From Symsagittifera roscoffensis (taxonomy: Eukaryota; Xenacoelomorpha; Acoela; Convolutidae), in contig NC_087069.1 in NCBI RefSeq assembly GCF_963678635.1, positions 8,814,633 through 8,878,632 of the forward strand: 64,000 nt of DNA, written 5' to 3'. Within the stretch, counting starts at the first letter, position 1. Each line of letters begins with the position of its first letter. The notes under the pieces are model-generated. The model ran no database searches. It was not told the DNA's origin and saw only the letters and a list, made by a program, of their open reading frames with translations. Shown here one piece after another: positions 1 through 11,031 of this stretch. The translations under genes and the position numbers were made by a program.

Positions 1-77
1 CATTTGTTCTCTTCATTATACATTCTTGGTTCGCATGCAATGGACATTTAGTTACATCAAACTTTTTCAAGTTTTCC

Positions 78-1832
78 TTACTCTGAAAGTCTGTGTTCAG
101 AGGCAAAGCATAGCCAAGCTTCTTTCCCCTCTGTATTGTCACTGTTGTTGCCTCTGTGTTCAATAATACACTCACACACAGTCCGCTCTGAGTGAGTGAG
201 TGAGAAGCTTCTTCCTAAAATAGCCGAAATTTTACTGTTTGGGTTTGGTACCAGACACACCTGTCTGTTATTGCTGAGTTCATTCAAGTTCCTCATCCTA
301 AACGTCGCTACTACGGCTTGGTTTGGTTTCAATCTAACTTTTCGATCCAGAAAAATCGGCACCTTGGCCTGATTAATTAAGATCCTATTAAGGGGTCTCT
401 TTTCATACTTTCTCTCAGGATCCTTGATCCTAATCAACCCGTCATTTAGATCGATCGTGACGTCAAAGTTGCGCACGAAATCCCTTCCTAGGATGAATTG
501 ATCGGATTCGTCCAAATTCTCCACTACTAGGAAGCTCATCCAAAGATGTCTTCCTCCGAGCTGCAGTGAAATGATCGGGGTTCGTCCGGTCACATAGATG
601 GCTCCCTGATTGGCAGCTGCCAACCTAATGTTTGTCGGTATAAGGTCCGACCTCTCAAAACCCATGTCGGTCCAAGTTTTGACTGGCATGACACTAACCA
701 CTGCTCCTGTGTCTAGCAGTCCTTTTACTGAAAGTTGTCTGCCCTGCACGTCCAGCACGTGTGCGGCCAGATCAGCCTCGCAACCTATGTGCACGGCATC
801 TTGTTCGAGCATCGCGTTGTGTCCGATTCGTCTAACCTTCAGCTCCTCTTGACCAATGTATATCCGGCCAATCTGATCATTCGCATCAGTTATGTGAGCT
901 TTTGTGTAGATGTTGATGCCATCCACATTCATTAGAATCGGATAAGGGCCATGGACATTGATATAATGTCCATCCACTTTCATCAGCCTCGGACCTCCTG
1001 TTGTAAGCAGCGCTCGCACTGCCCTGGAGTCCAGTTTGGGATCTTTCTCTCTCAGGTAGTCGGCATAGATGTCCAGGTGGACTAGTGTGATCTCGGATGG
1101 TTCACTCAAGTTCTTGACCACCTGGTGCCCTGCGACTGAGATAATGGACATTATTTTCGTCCCCTCCTTTGTCATGCCGAAAGTTCTCCCAGATATAACG
1201 TTCAGTTTCAGTCCCTGTTTCCTGGGTTCCTCTTTGTCTTCTACTTTCGTCGTTTTACCCAGAGTATTAAGATTTTCCCGAAGATCTGTGTTCTCCAGCT
1301 CCGACCTCACCCATTGCTCCACTTCTTTCGTGGCTAGGTCTTGTTTGACATTCTGCAACGCTGTCTTTGCCGCCAGACCGTAATCCACCTTGAGTGAGTT
1401 AGCCGATTCTGCCTCCAGGTTCGAGGCTACCACCTCTTCAGGTAGTGTCTTTAGCTTCTTAGTCGTAAAGGTGCTCGGTGTCGTCTCCTTTCTCCGAGAC
1501 TCGGCCTCGTTCATCAGGCGTGCTCGACTGGCTTTTACACCCGAAAGCGCCTCTTCTAAGGTTGGTGTTGCAATCACGACATCGTCGACATAACACATGA
1601 TGAGATTCCCGTATTTATTGGTGACGCTCGTGAGTGCCTGGGCCATCAGTCGCTGGAATGTGGCCGTCGCATTGCACAGTCCGAACGGCATCCTCTTCCA
1701 CTGGAACAATCCCAGCTCGCACGCAAAGCCTGTTTTCTCTGTCCTGCTTTCGGAGTGGCACTTGCCAGAACGCGGAGCCCAAGTCCAACGTCGTGAAGAA
1801 CTTTGCGTCTCCCAGCTTGGATAGGCTCTCAT
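78..1832 (-). pseudogene. Gag C-terminus/protease/RT fragment, leftmost tandem copy
   Basis: This open stretch begins in a wrong frame and then reads RT from the segment FQWKRMPFGL through the YVDD active site. Just after ATPTLE (about position 1556) it jumps straight into the gag C-terminal region (ALSGVKAS...), followed by the protease with LLDTGA and the ILGRDF flap-side motif. The RT-to-gag fusion is a tandem duplication junction, not a domain order known in Ty3/gypsy pol. It ends in a shifted frame downstream of a TCAC tetranucleotide run. A remnant, not a gene. Confidence 0.85.
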
Positions 1833-2511
1833 CGATGCGGGGAATCGGGTATGCGTCCTTTATAGTCACTGCGATCAGGTAACGAAAATCACAGCAAAAT
1901 CTGAGTTGTCCCCCTTTCTTTTTCGCCATGACCACGCCACAAGCCCATGGTGACTTCGACGGCTCGACCATGTCGTACTCCATTAACATCTCGATTTCCT
2001 TCCTACACGCTTCTGACTTGTGAGGGGTCATTCTTCTCGCCCCTTCTCTATGAGGTACCGAGCCCTCTTCTATCTCAATCTCGTGTTCTACGAAATTACA
2101 GCAACCTATGTCGGCCTTATGTTTCGAAAAAACGTCTGCGTTCCGACTTAGCACTGCTCTGAGCGAATCTAATTCCTTGTCTGATATTTTACCTTTCAAA
2201 TGTTCTATCTCAGGCAGGATTGGTTTATTCGCTGCTAACTCTTTTTCTGTCGGCCTCTCAGGGAAGTTGGAACAACTAGACAGCCCATCGTCTGTTTCCG
2301 ACTTCATTGAAAACAATTTCCTAGAAAATTTCAATTCATTTGTTCTCTTCATTATACATTCTTGGTTCGCATGCAATGGACATTTAGTTACATCAAACTT
2401 TTTCAAGTTTTCCACACTCTGAAAGTCTGTGTTCAGAGGCAAAGCATAGCCAAGCTTCTTTCCCCTCTGTATTGTCACTGTTGTTGCCTCTGTGTTCAAT
2501 AATACACTCAC
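1615..2511 (-). pseudogene. Protease-RT linker and RT N-terminal fragment, frameshifted
   Basis: The frame starts after the protease (SVLLNTEATT), runs through the linker and the RT fingers (AYPIPRIDES, TTLDLGSAFWQVPL) and then shifts near 1735. A T-rich run there is 2 nt shorter than in the neighbouring copy near 4073, so the last 40 or so residues are nonsense. The overlapping frame 78-1832 continues the RT. The apparent first codon is not ATG, so this is only an open stretch of a broken pol. Confidence 0.85.
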
Positions 2512-4849
2512 ACACAGTCCGCTCTGAGTGAGTGAGTGAGAAGCTTCTTCCTAAAATAGCCGAACTTTTACTGTTTGGGTTTGGTACCAGACACACCTGT
2601 CTGTTATTGCTGAGTTCATTCAAGTTCCTCATCCTAAACGTCGCTACTACGGCTTGGTTTGGTTTCAATCTAACTTTTCGATCCAGAAAAATCGGCACCT
2701 TGGCCTGATTAATTAAGATCCTATTAAGGGGTCTCTTTTCATACTTTCTCTCAGGATCCTTGATCCTAATCAACCCGTCATTTAGATCGATCGTGACGTC
2801 AAAGTTGCGCACGAAATCCCTTCCTAGGATGAACTGATCGGATTCGTCCAAATTCTCCACTACTAGGAAGCTCATCCAAAGATGTCTTCCTCCGAGCTGC
2901 AGTGAAATGATCGGGGTTCGTCCGGTCACATAGATGGCTCCCTGATTGGCAGCTGCCAACCTAATGTTTGTCGGTATAAGGTCCGACCTCTCGAAACCCA
3001 TGTCGGTCCAAGTTTTGACTGGCATGACACTAACCACTGCTCCTGTGTCTAGCAGTCCTTTTACTGAAAGTTGTCTGCCCTGCACGTCCAGCACGTGTGC
3101 GGCCAGATCAGCCTCGCAACCTATGTGCACGGCATCTTGTTCGAGCATCGCGTTGTGTCCGATTCGTCTAACCTTCAGCTCCTCTTGACCAATGTATATC
3201 CGGCCAATCTGATCATTCGCATCAGTTATGTGAGCTTTTGTGTAGATGTTGATGCCATCCACATTCATTAGAATCGGATAAGGGCCATGGACATTGATAT
3301 AATGTCCATCCACTTTCATCAGCCTCGGACCTCCTGTTGTAAGCAGCGCTCGCACTGCCCTGGAGTCCAGTTTGGGATCTTTCTCTCTCAGGTAGTCGGC
3401 ATAGATGTCCAGGTGGACTAGTGTGATCTCGGATGGTTCACTCAAGTTCTTGACCACCTGGTGCCCTGCGACTGAGATAATGGACATTATTTTCGTCCCC
3501 TCCTTTGTCATGCCGAAAGTTCTCCCAGATATAACGTTCAGTTTCAGTCCCTGTTTCCTGGGTTCCTCTTTGTCTTCTACTTTCGTCGTTTTACCCAGAG
3601 TATTAAGATTTTCCCGAAGATCTGTGTTCTCCAGCTCCGACCTCACCCATTGCTCCACTTCTTTCGTGGCTAGGTCTTGTTTGACATTCTGCAACGCTGT
3701 CTTTGCCGCCAGACCGTAATCCACCTTGAGTGAGTTAGCCGATTCTGCCTCCAGGTTCGAGGCTACCACCTCTTCAGGTAGTGTCTTTAGCTTCTTAGTC
3801 GTAAAGGTGCTCGGTGTCGTCTCCTTTCTCCGAGACTCGGCCTCGTTCATCAGGCGTGCTCGACTGGCTTTTACACCCGAAAGCGCCTCTTCTAAGGTTG
3901 GTGTTGCAATCACGACATCGTCGACATAACACATGATGAGATTCCCGTATTTATTGGTGACGCTCGTGAGTGCCTGGGCCATCAGTCGCTGGAATGTGGC
4001 CGTCGCATTGCTCAGTCCGAACGGCATCCTCTTCCACTGGAACAATCCCAGCTCGCACGCAAAGCCTGTTTTTTCTCTGTCCTGCTTTCGGAGTGGCACT
4101 TGCCAGAACGCGGAGCCCAAGTCCAACGTCGTGAAGAACTTTGCGTCTCCCAGCTTGGATAGGCTCTCATCGATGCGGGGAATCGGGTATGCGTCCTTTA
4201 TAGTCACTGCGATCAGGTAACGAAAATCACAGCAAAATCTGAGTTGTCCCCCTTTCTTTTTCGCCATGACCACGCCACAAGCCCATGGTGACTTCGACGG
4301 CTCGATCATGTCGTACTCCATTAACATCTCGATTTCCTTCCTACACGCTTCTGACTTGTGAGGGGTCATTCTTCTCGCCCCTTCTCTATGAGGTACCGAG
4401 CCCTCTTCTATCTCAATCTCGTGTTCTACGAAATTACAGCAACCTATGTCGGCCTTATGTTTCGAAAAAACGTCTGCGTTCCGACTTAGCACTGCTCTGA
4501 GCGAATCTAATTCCTTGTCTGATATTTTACCTTTCAAATGTTCTATCTCAGGCAGGATTGGTTTATTCGCTGCTAACTCTTTTTCTGTCGGCCTCTCAGG
4601 GAAGTTGGAACAACTAGACAGCCCGTCGTCTGTTTCCGACTTCATTGAAAACAATTTCCTAGAAGATTTCAATTCATTTGTTCTCTTCATTATACATTCT
4701 TGGTTCGCATGCAATGGACATTTAGTTACATCAAACTTTTTCAAGTTTTCCTTACTCTGAAAGTCTGTGTTCAGAGGCAAAGCATAGCCAAGCTTCTTTC
4801 CCCTCTGTATTGTCACTGTTGTTGCCTCTGTGTTCAATAATACACTCAC
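2393..4849 (-). pseudogene. RT fused to a second gag-protease copy, middle tandem copy
   Basis: An 818-codon open stretch begins in the linker after protease, reads RT as far as YVDD and ATPTLE, crosses the duplication junction near 3893 into gag C-terminal sequence, and repeats the protease (LLDTGA). It loses frame after RSFSLTHS, where a TCAC repeat run lies. Unlike the left copy, its RT has no 2-nt loss. The first codon is GTG, so it is not a natural start. The chimeric open frame is a by-product of the tandem duplication. Confidence 0.85.
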
Positions 4850-4898
4850 ACACAGTCCGCTCTGAGTGAGTGAGTGAGAAGCTTCTTCCTAAAATAGC

Positions 4899-7800
4899 CT
4901 AAATTTTACTGTTTGGGTTTGGTACCAGACACACCTGTCTGCTATTGCTGAGTTCATTCAAGTTCCTCATCCTAAACGTCGCTACTACGGCTTGGTTTGG
5001 TTTCAATCTAACTTTTCGATCCAGAAAAATCGGCACCTTGGCCTGATTAATTAAGATCCTATTAAGGGGTCTCTTTTCATACTTTCTCTCAGGATCCTTG
5101 ATCCTAATCAACCCGTCATTTAGATCGATCGTGACGTCAAAGTTGCGCACGAAATCCCTTCCTAGGATGAACTGATCGGATTCGTCCAAATTCTCCACTA
5201 CTAGGAAGCTCATCCAAAGATGTCTTCCTCCGAGCTGCAGTGAAATGATCGGGGTTCGTCCGGTCACATAGATGGCTCCCTGATTGGCAGCTGCCAACCT
5301 AATGTTTGTCGGTATAAGGTCCGACCTCTCAAAACCCATGTCGGTCCAAGTTTTGACTGGCATGACACTAACCACTGCTCCTGTGTCTAGCAGTCCTTTT
5401 ACTGAAAGTTGTCTGCCCTGCACGTCCAGCACGTGTGCGGCCAGATCAGCCTCGCAACCTATGTGCACGGCATCTTGTTCGAGCATCGCGTTGTGTCCGA
5501 TTCGTCTAACCTTCAGCTCCTCTTGACCAATGTATATCCGGCCAATCTGATCATTCGCATCAGTTATGTGAGCTTTTGTGTAGATGTTGATGCCATCCAC
5601 ATTCATTAGAATCGGATAAGGGCCATGGACATTGATATAATGTCCATCCACTTTCATCAGCCTCGGACCTCCTGTTGTAAGCAGCGCTCGCACTGCCCTG
5701 GAGTCCAGTTTGGGATCTTTCTCTCTCAGGTAGTCGGCATAGATGTCCAGGTGGACTAGTGTGATCTCGGATGGTTCACTCAAGTTCTTGACCACCTGGT
5801 GCCCTGCGACTGAGATAATGGACATTATTTTCGTCCCCTCCTTTGTCATGCCGAAAGTTCTCCCAGATATAACGTTCAGTTTCAGTCCCTGTTTCCTGGG
5901 TTCCTCTTTGTCTTCTACTTTCGTCGTTTTACCCAGAGTATTAAGATTTTCCCGAAGATCTGTGTTCTCCAGCTCCGACCTCACCCATTGCTCCACTTCT
6001 TTCGTGGCTAGGTCTTGTTTGACATTCTGCAACGCTGTCTTTGCCGCCAGACCGTAATCCACCTTGAGTGAGTTAGCCGATTCTGCCTCCAGGTTCGAGG
6101 CTACCACCTCTTCAGGTAGTGTCTTTAGCTTCTTAGTCGTAAAGGTGCTCGGTGTCGTCTCCTTTCTCCGAGACTCGGCCTCGTTCATCAGGCGTGCTCG
6201 ACTGGCTTTTACACCCGAAAGCGCCTCTTCGTGGCGGGGATGTTTTGCGTCCGCCACTGCATCCCAAAACTGAGTGCAATCCGACTTGAAATGTCCCTCC
6301 AAATTACAGAAAAAACACCTCGGCCCATATTTCATGATGAGCCCTCTGACGTACTCTTCGTGATCCTCGTCGGTCGCGTCAACGTCATCGAGAAAGTAGC
6401 CTATTGCTTTCATGTTTTGTTTGTACGCAGAACACGCGGAGACGTGATGGTCCATCGAACCACAATTCGCACACGATCTCCTCTTATCCATGTCATCGCG
6501 AGGTTTGTACCAACTGGAGTTCGCACCAGTGTTTGTCCCGCTATAGTTACCATAATTGTTGTAACGGTTCTGTGCCCTCGGTTTTATGAGTAAATACTCG
6601 CGTGACTTCATACGCAAGTCATCGGGCGTAGGTACCTGGTCAAGTGACAGGGTGAAGTGTGTGGCTAACATCGTCTTCAACTCCTCACTTTTTACTCCGT
6701 CCATGAACTTCGAAGCAATCGCCAAGTTTCGCTCGGATATTCTCTCATCGGGGTTGCTTCTTCTCCTAAGCAATTCAAGGTCGTCCAAAAATTTATCTAT
6801 GGATTCGTCATCTCTTTGACGCCTCTTTTCGAACTTCACCATAGCCTGGTGCCCTGGTACTCCAGAGCCGAAACGATTCAGCAGGATGTCGAATATCTTG
6901 CGAGCGCTGTCCCTCTCATTGGCTCTTTTTGCCATTACACAATTTAGTGCAGTACCCTCCAGGTTGCTCGTTAGTGCGCTGCATTCTTGTTTCTTGGAGA
7001 GATTTTCTTCCTCAAAGTGCAACTTCATCACCTCTATCCAAGTATCAATGAAGCCGTCGGACTCGTCTTTGTATGACTTCGGCTTTTTCAGTGTCCTCCT
7101 TGACCTCTCCCCTCTCTCGGTTGACTTCGAGAGTTTGGTGATGAACGTTTCGAGAGATCTGTTCAGAGGCTCGAACATCGAGGCATACATCGTCGTGTCC
7201 TGTGAGACTGTAGTCAGATCTGGTACTGAACTGACTTGTGGCACAGTTGGCAATCTTGTTTCCGGGGTTGCGTCTGCCTCAGGCGGGACTGGGTTCGTCC
7301 AGCCAGGCCTCGACGGGGCTGCCCTTGGCCGCTCCTTATTCCTAGGTTCGTAGTTCGTTCTCGAGCTCTGGGCCCTAGCGTTGCTGCCCGTACCATCTCC
7401 ATCATTCACATGGCGTGAGCGCTCCCTTGGGTTGGAACGCTCCCCCCAATTGTTCCCATCCAAGATCGCGTCGAGCTTCCGCATCATTAAGTCAGATTTG
7501 GCATCTAACCTCTTTTCCAGGCTAGTCATCGTATGGGCGTAGGTATTATCATGATCATTCAATAATCGCTCAATCTCTCTAGTCATCCTAGCCTCTCTTT
7601 CCTCTGACTCTTTGTTAGCCTGTGCCAGGCTCTCAGCCAGGCATTGATCGGTGTTACGAATCAATTGAGCCTGATCAAACCTCGCCTGCGACTTCACGTG
7701 CGTTAGCTCATCTCTCAAATTCTCTCGACCATGGTGAGCTCTCTCGTCAACTTGATCTATCCTCTTGGTCATGTCCCGTCTCAATTCATCCAGGCCAATC

Positions 7801-7985
7801 GTTACGCCAGCGAACATGTCACTTATGTCACCAGTTGCCCCCAATGGCGGGGTTAGCCCCAGAGAAGACGAGGTCAACTGCGGCTGTAGCCTGGTGCTTG
7901 ATGACGCACCGCCTTTTTGCTTGTGCATCGACGTCATCAATCTGTCGAACGTTGATGACGCTCCCATCGTTATCCCATCTGACAT
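4899..7985 (-). CDS. Element 2 Gag-protease polyprotein, truncated by a stop
   Basis: It starts at an ATG (7983-7985). Domains in order: a low-complexity N-terminus, a coiled coil at about residues 80-180, the gag core (from KKPKSYKDESDGFIDTW to MKSREYLLIK), two CX2CX4HX4C zinc knuckles (CANCGSMDHHVSAC and CFFCNLEGHFKSDC), a gag-protease spacer, and the aspartic protease with LLDTGA and LGRDF. It binds and packages element RNA and matures the polyprotein. The frame ends at a TAG at 4899-4901, just before the linker to RT; the other two tandem copies lack this stop, so it is specific to this copy. Gag and protease share one frame, as in element 1. Confidence 0.88.
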   Translation of the reverse strand: MSDGITMGASSTFDRLMTSMHKQKGGASSSTRLQPQLTSSSLGLTPPLGATGDISDMFAGVTIGLDELRRDMTKRIDQVDERAHHGRENLRDELTHVKSQARFDQAQLIRNTDQCLAESLAQANKESEEREARMTREIERLLNDHDNTYAHTMTSLEKRLDAKSDLMMRKLDAILDGNNWGERSNPRERSRHVNDGDGTGSNARAQSSRTNYEPRNKERPRAAPSRPGWTNPVPPEADATPETRLPTVPQVSSVPDLTTVSQDTTMYASMFEPLNRSLETFITKLSKSTERGERSRRTLKKPKSYKDESDGFIDTWIEVMKLHFEEENLSKKQECSALTSNLEGTALNCVMAKRANERDSARKIFDILLNRFGSGVPGHQAMVKFEKRRQRDDESIDKFLDDLELLRRRSNPDERISERNLAIASKFMDGVKSEELKTMLATHFTLSLDQVPTPDDLRMKSREYLLIKPRAQNRYNNYGNYSGTNTGANSSWYKPRDDMDKRRSCANCGSMDHHVSACSAYKQNMKAIGYFLDDVDATDEDHEEYVRGLIMKYGPRCFFCNLEGHFKSDCTQFWDAVADAKHPRHEEALSGVKASRARLMNEAESRRKETTPSTFTTKKLKTLPEEVVASNLEAESANSLKVDYGLAAKTALQNVKQDLATKEVEQWVRSELENTDLRENLNTLGKTTKVEDKEEPRKQGLKLNVISGRTFGMTKEGTKIMSIISVAGHQVVKNLSEPSEITLVHLDIYADYLREKDPKLDSRAVRALLTTGGPRLMKVDGHYINVHGPYPILMNVDGINIYTKAHITDANDQIGRIYIGQEELKVRRIGHNAMLEQDAVHIGCEADLAAHVLDVQGRQLSVKGLLDTGAVVSVMPVKTWTDMGFERSDLIPTNIRLAAANQGAIYVTGRTPIISLQLGGRHLWMSFLVVENLDESDQFILGRDFVRNFDVTIDLNDGLIRIKDPERKYEKRPLNRILINQAKVPIFLDRKVRLKPNQAVVATFRMRNLNELSNSRQVCLVPNPNSKI

Positions 7986-8373
7986 AGGCCCATCTGCTGC
8001 CTACTCAATTCCGTTAGTATCAAAATGTCTCTTAGATTTCTCAATGACATTCTTAGCGATTCAACTAAAGTTACACAAAGGGTCTACTTAGTATTGATAT
8101 AATGCTAACTCAACCCTGCTGTATAGTATAACAGTATCACAAAATTTTCACAAGATATAATCAACACACAAAACACAATCGATAATCAGATAAGAATATC
8201 CTACAGGTGACAGCGACCTTTCGTCAGTATCAATTTACGGCCACACTCTTATCAAGTCACTGCTTTGTTAAAATCAAAAAATCTTTGGTAAAAAGCAGTG
8301 ATGATTCAGAAATAGATAAATAAAACTTAGTCTTATTTCCGAAAGAACGAAGCCCAGGGCACAGTCTTCTCAA

Positions 8374-8402
8374 GTGGGTGTGTATTTGCTTAATACACCC
8401 AC
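8374..8402. other. Hairpin 1 in the element 2 leader
   Basis: GTGGGTGT pairs with ACACCCAC around a short loop. The hairpin is followed on the plus strand by CGAGGTCTTC, as is hairpin 2 185 bp away. See hairpin 2 for the compensating base change. Confidence 0.6.
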
Positions 8403-8558
8403 CGAGGTCTTCTTTTAGGTGTTCTGCGATTGCCCGAGCTGTCCTACTAAGTAGCTCAAGGCAACCACTGATCGAAAATTTGTAAAGTCTATGAAAAAGC
8501 TCTCCCACACCCGGACTGCTCCAAGTGCACGAGAGTAGGGAACAACTTTCCTTCTCAA

Positions 8559-8587
8559 GTGAGTGTGTATTTGCTTAAAACACTCAC
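8559..8587. other. Hairpin 2 in the element 2 leader, with compensatory change
   Basis: GTGAGTGT pairs with ACACTCAC around the same TGCTT-type loop as hairpin 1. Relative to hairpin 1 one G:C pair has become A:T through matching changes on both arms, which suggests the fold, not the primary sequence, was kept. Confidence 0.6.
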
Positions 8588-8889
8588 CGAGGTCTTCCTT
8601 TATTTGTTCCCGGGTTGCCCGAACTCTCCTATTAAGTAGCTCAAGGCAACAACACAACCAAAATCACAGTAAAAAAAAAAGTTATCTGTTCGGGTACTTC
8701 TGATACACCCAATCTAGAATCCAAAGTTGATCACGAATTTCCGGGTCAAAATGGGTTCCTATGATCCTGATAAGCACGCCTAATATCCTAATATGATCCT
8801 AATTAAATGGATGTTTTCCGTTTCCCAAATCGGCACAGAAGGTTTCTTCAAGTTTCTAACAAGGAAGGTTGTTAGAAGGTTTAAGACAC

Positions 8890-9390
8890 TCCGGTTGGTT
8901 ATTTCGGAGGGTTATTAAGACACTTAGCCTACCTCGGAGGGTTACTTCTGAGGGTACCTTAGTCACCCAAGTTACCTCGGAGGGTCCCCCTAACTTTACT
9001 AAGGAGGGTTAATAAGATGCTTAATATGCTCCGGAGGGTTACTTCGGAGGGTACCTCCAAAATTTTCAAATTTTTTGATCTCACTTACAAGGTTCTTCTA
9101 CTAGTTTCAAAAAGCGTCAAAACGAGCTGAAATCTCTATGGGGGGCTGTTTTAACTTCTTAGGACGATCTCGTGGAAATTTTCCACTAAGGAGGGTTGCT
9201 AAGGGGTTTAGCTGACTCCGGAGGGTTACTTCGGAGGGTTCCCCAAAAATCAAGAAATAGGGTTATATCACCGCAGTAAAGCCTGTGAAAGCGGTCTACC
9301 TGGCTTAAAACTAGTTTGGCTGACTCGGTCAACCTTCCCAGTAGGGTAAAAGGTGATTTTATTAAAATTTTATGTCGCTCGGAGGGTTCC
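8890..9390. repeat. Cluster of interspersed GGAGGGTT motifs
   Basis: About eleven copies of (C/A)GGAGGGT(T/A) occur irregularly here, often as pairs such as CCGGAGGGTTACTTCGGAGG. More copies lie near 9800, 10283, 10512, 10877, 10950 and 11566, and reverse-complement CCCTCCG copies near 9403, 9745, 10449 and 10822. Element RNA would carry the motif mostly as AACCCTCC. Confidence 0.65.
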
Positions 9391-11004
9391 TCGTGATTTG
9401 GACCCTCCGAACCAACAAATTCTGAAAAATTTTTCTTTTTTCGAAATAATCAACCCAAAAACGGTTGCGATCCGGAAAATTGGTCAAAAACGTCGACTTA
9501 TGGTACCAAAATTATCCCGATCAGATGACTAGTCTTTGAGAAATCGCCAAAAACGCGTTCGTCAAAATGGCCTTTTTTCACCACCTATATAGGTTCTGAA
9601 AAACTTTTTCCGCAATTCCGGTCGAAAGTGCCTAAAAGTAATTGAAATGAGCGTAGTAGCCCTGTACGGCGCTGGAAAAATGCAAAAAACCGGACCAAAA
9701 TTGGTTTAGGATCAAAAATTTGGCCAATAACTATCAAATTTGGACCCTCCGATTCCTTCCTTTTCCAAACCTTAAGTCGTTAGCTCTATCCACGGAGCTA
9801 CTCGGAGGGTTACCCAAAAATTTCTCTAGTAACCGAGCACGTTATGCTAGCACGCTTCTAACGCAAAAAAATTTTATTGCTCTAACTCTAAAAACTCAAA
9901 AACTCGATCCCCAAAACAGATTGACAAAATTCAGAAAATTATCAAAATTTTGATCGAAAAATTTTCGTTTTTTCTTACTTTTACTGAGTCTTTTCTCACG
10001 CGGTTTCTTTAGTTAGGGGGATCGAACTACGTAGCTACTCCCTTTATACAAGCTTTTTGCTGTTCGGAAAAGCTCGGATATCCAAAAACTTGGGGGTCTA
10101 CAGTTTGGTCGAAAATCGGTAATTTCCGACGAAATTTGGGTGTTTCTTGGGTCTAAATAGGAGATAAGTAATATATAATAAGGACAATAACCTATTAATA
10201 GTCGTTAATGAATAGTACTATACCCTCCTTTGCACCAAAACGCCCGAATTAAGACCCTTAACTCGGAAATTTGTAATCGATGGAGGGTACAATCGGACCG
10301 CGTCAATCGTGCCCCCCCACCACTTAAGTTTTAATGAAATAGTACCCGAACGATACTAAAATTGCTTCAACGATACCCAACAGTCATTGCGGATGTTGCC
10401 CCTGATGTCCCTGTTGAGTGTGGAACACGTTGATCAGCTTGCCACTCTACCCTCCGGTCACCGGCAAAATCACCATTAACGTGCTTAAAAACTCAAATTA
10501 CACTCGAGGGAGGGTATCCAAACCCTTCACCAAAACACACAATCTTTCTATCAGAAACGATATAAATCAATCTGAAACAACAACAAATAGGAAGGTCAGA
10601 TCACATCTTGTCCGGAAATAACATATAAACTGTCACTTTATGTTTTTTTTTTTTTTTTTTTTTTTTTTTACTGTTTTTGGTCTTTTTTGTTTTCAAATAA
10701 ATTTATTTCTAGCTTTTTCTTGGTTATACACTACTTTTGTTTGGTTTTACGCTTTCTCTTTAATTGTTTTTGGTCCCGGGACCTTGGGACAAGCGGGCTC
10801 ATGACTTCCCACCTAACCCTCCGGCCCCCGGAATTTTCGGTGTTAACTAAGTTAAAAAGCTAAATAGTACCAGACGGAGGGTACGCACCTTCCCCCTAGT
10901 ACAATTACGGTCATTAAGGCCTCTAACTCGGGCATACGCCCAGAGCGGAGGGTTCGTCGCTGAAACGCTTGCTGATCATGATGGTTTCATGCCTTTGACA
11001 GGCC

Positions 11005-11019
11005 CACCCAGGAGCGCCA
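11005..11019 (-). promoter_or_regulatory. Primer-binding site of element 2
   Basis: On the minus strand TGGCGCTCCTGGGTG lies 12 nt inside the 5' LTR. It starts with TGG, as expected for pairing with a tRNA 3' CCA end, and the same 15 nt occur in element 1 at the same place. The tRNA was not identified. Confidence 0.7.
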
Positions 11020-11031
11020 TAAAAACGTCTA

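Larger units (their letters stand above)
1556..6230 (-). repeat. Tandem repeats of about 2.34 kb within element 2 gag-pol
   Basis: The segment from the gag C-terminus (CTCTTC near 6225-6230) to RT just after YVDD (near 3893) is repeated from 3893 to 1556 and again leftward out of the window. Equivalent points lie at 1, 2337 and 4675, giving periods of 2336 and 2338 bp. The copies are nearly identical by eye; the few differences include a 2-nt indel near 1735/4073 and a private stop at 4899. The junction joins RT 'LEE' to gag 'HEEALSG' through a short GAAGA microhomology. Confidence 0.92.
7986..11004 (-). other. Element 2 leader (5' untranslated region), about 3 kb
   Basis: No convincing coding sequence is seen between the primer site and the gag ATG. 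The stretch holds a roughly 100-bp duplication with a conserved hairpin (8365-8470 and 8551-8655), many copies of a GGAGGGTT-type motif between 8890 and 10960, and a T run of about 30 at 10642-10671. Two short minus-strand frames at 8257-8657 are just the two copies of the duplicated hairpin segment read through. Confidence 0.7.

Noticed and set aside
610-6589. Repeated plus-strand open frames of 60-120 codons
   Set aside because: They are antisense to the gag-pol repeats and recur simply because the DNA is tandemly repeated.
8257-8657. Two similar minus-strand peptides in the element 2 leader
   Set aside because: They arise from the duplicated hairpin segment; no ATG context, and the DNA-level hairpin with compensatory change explains the similarity better.
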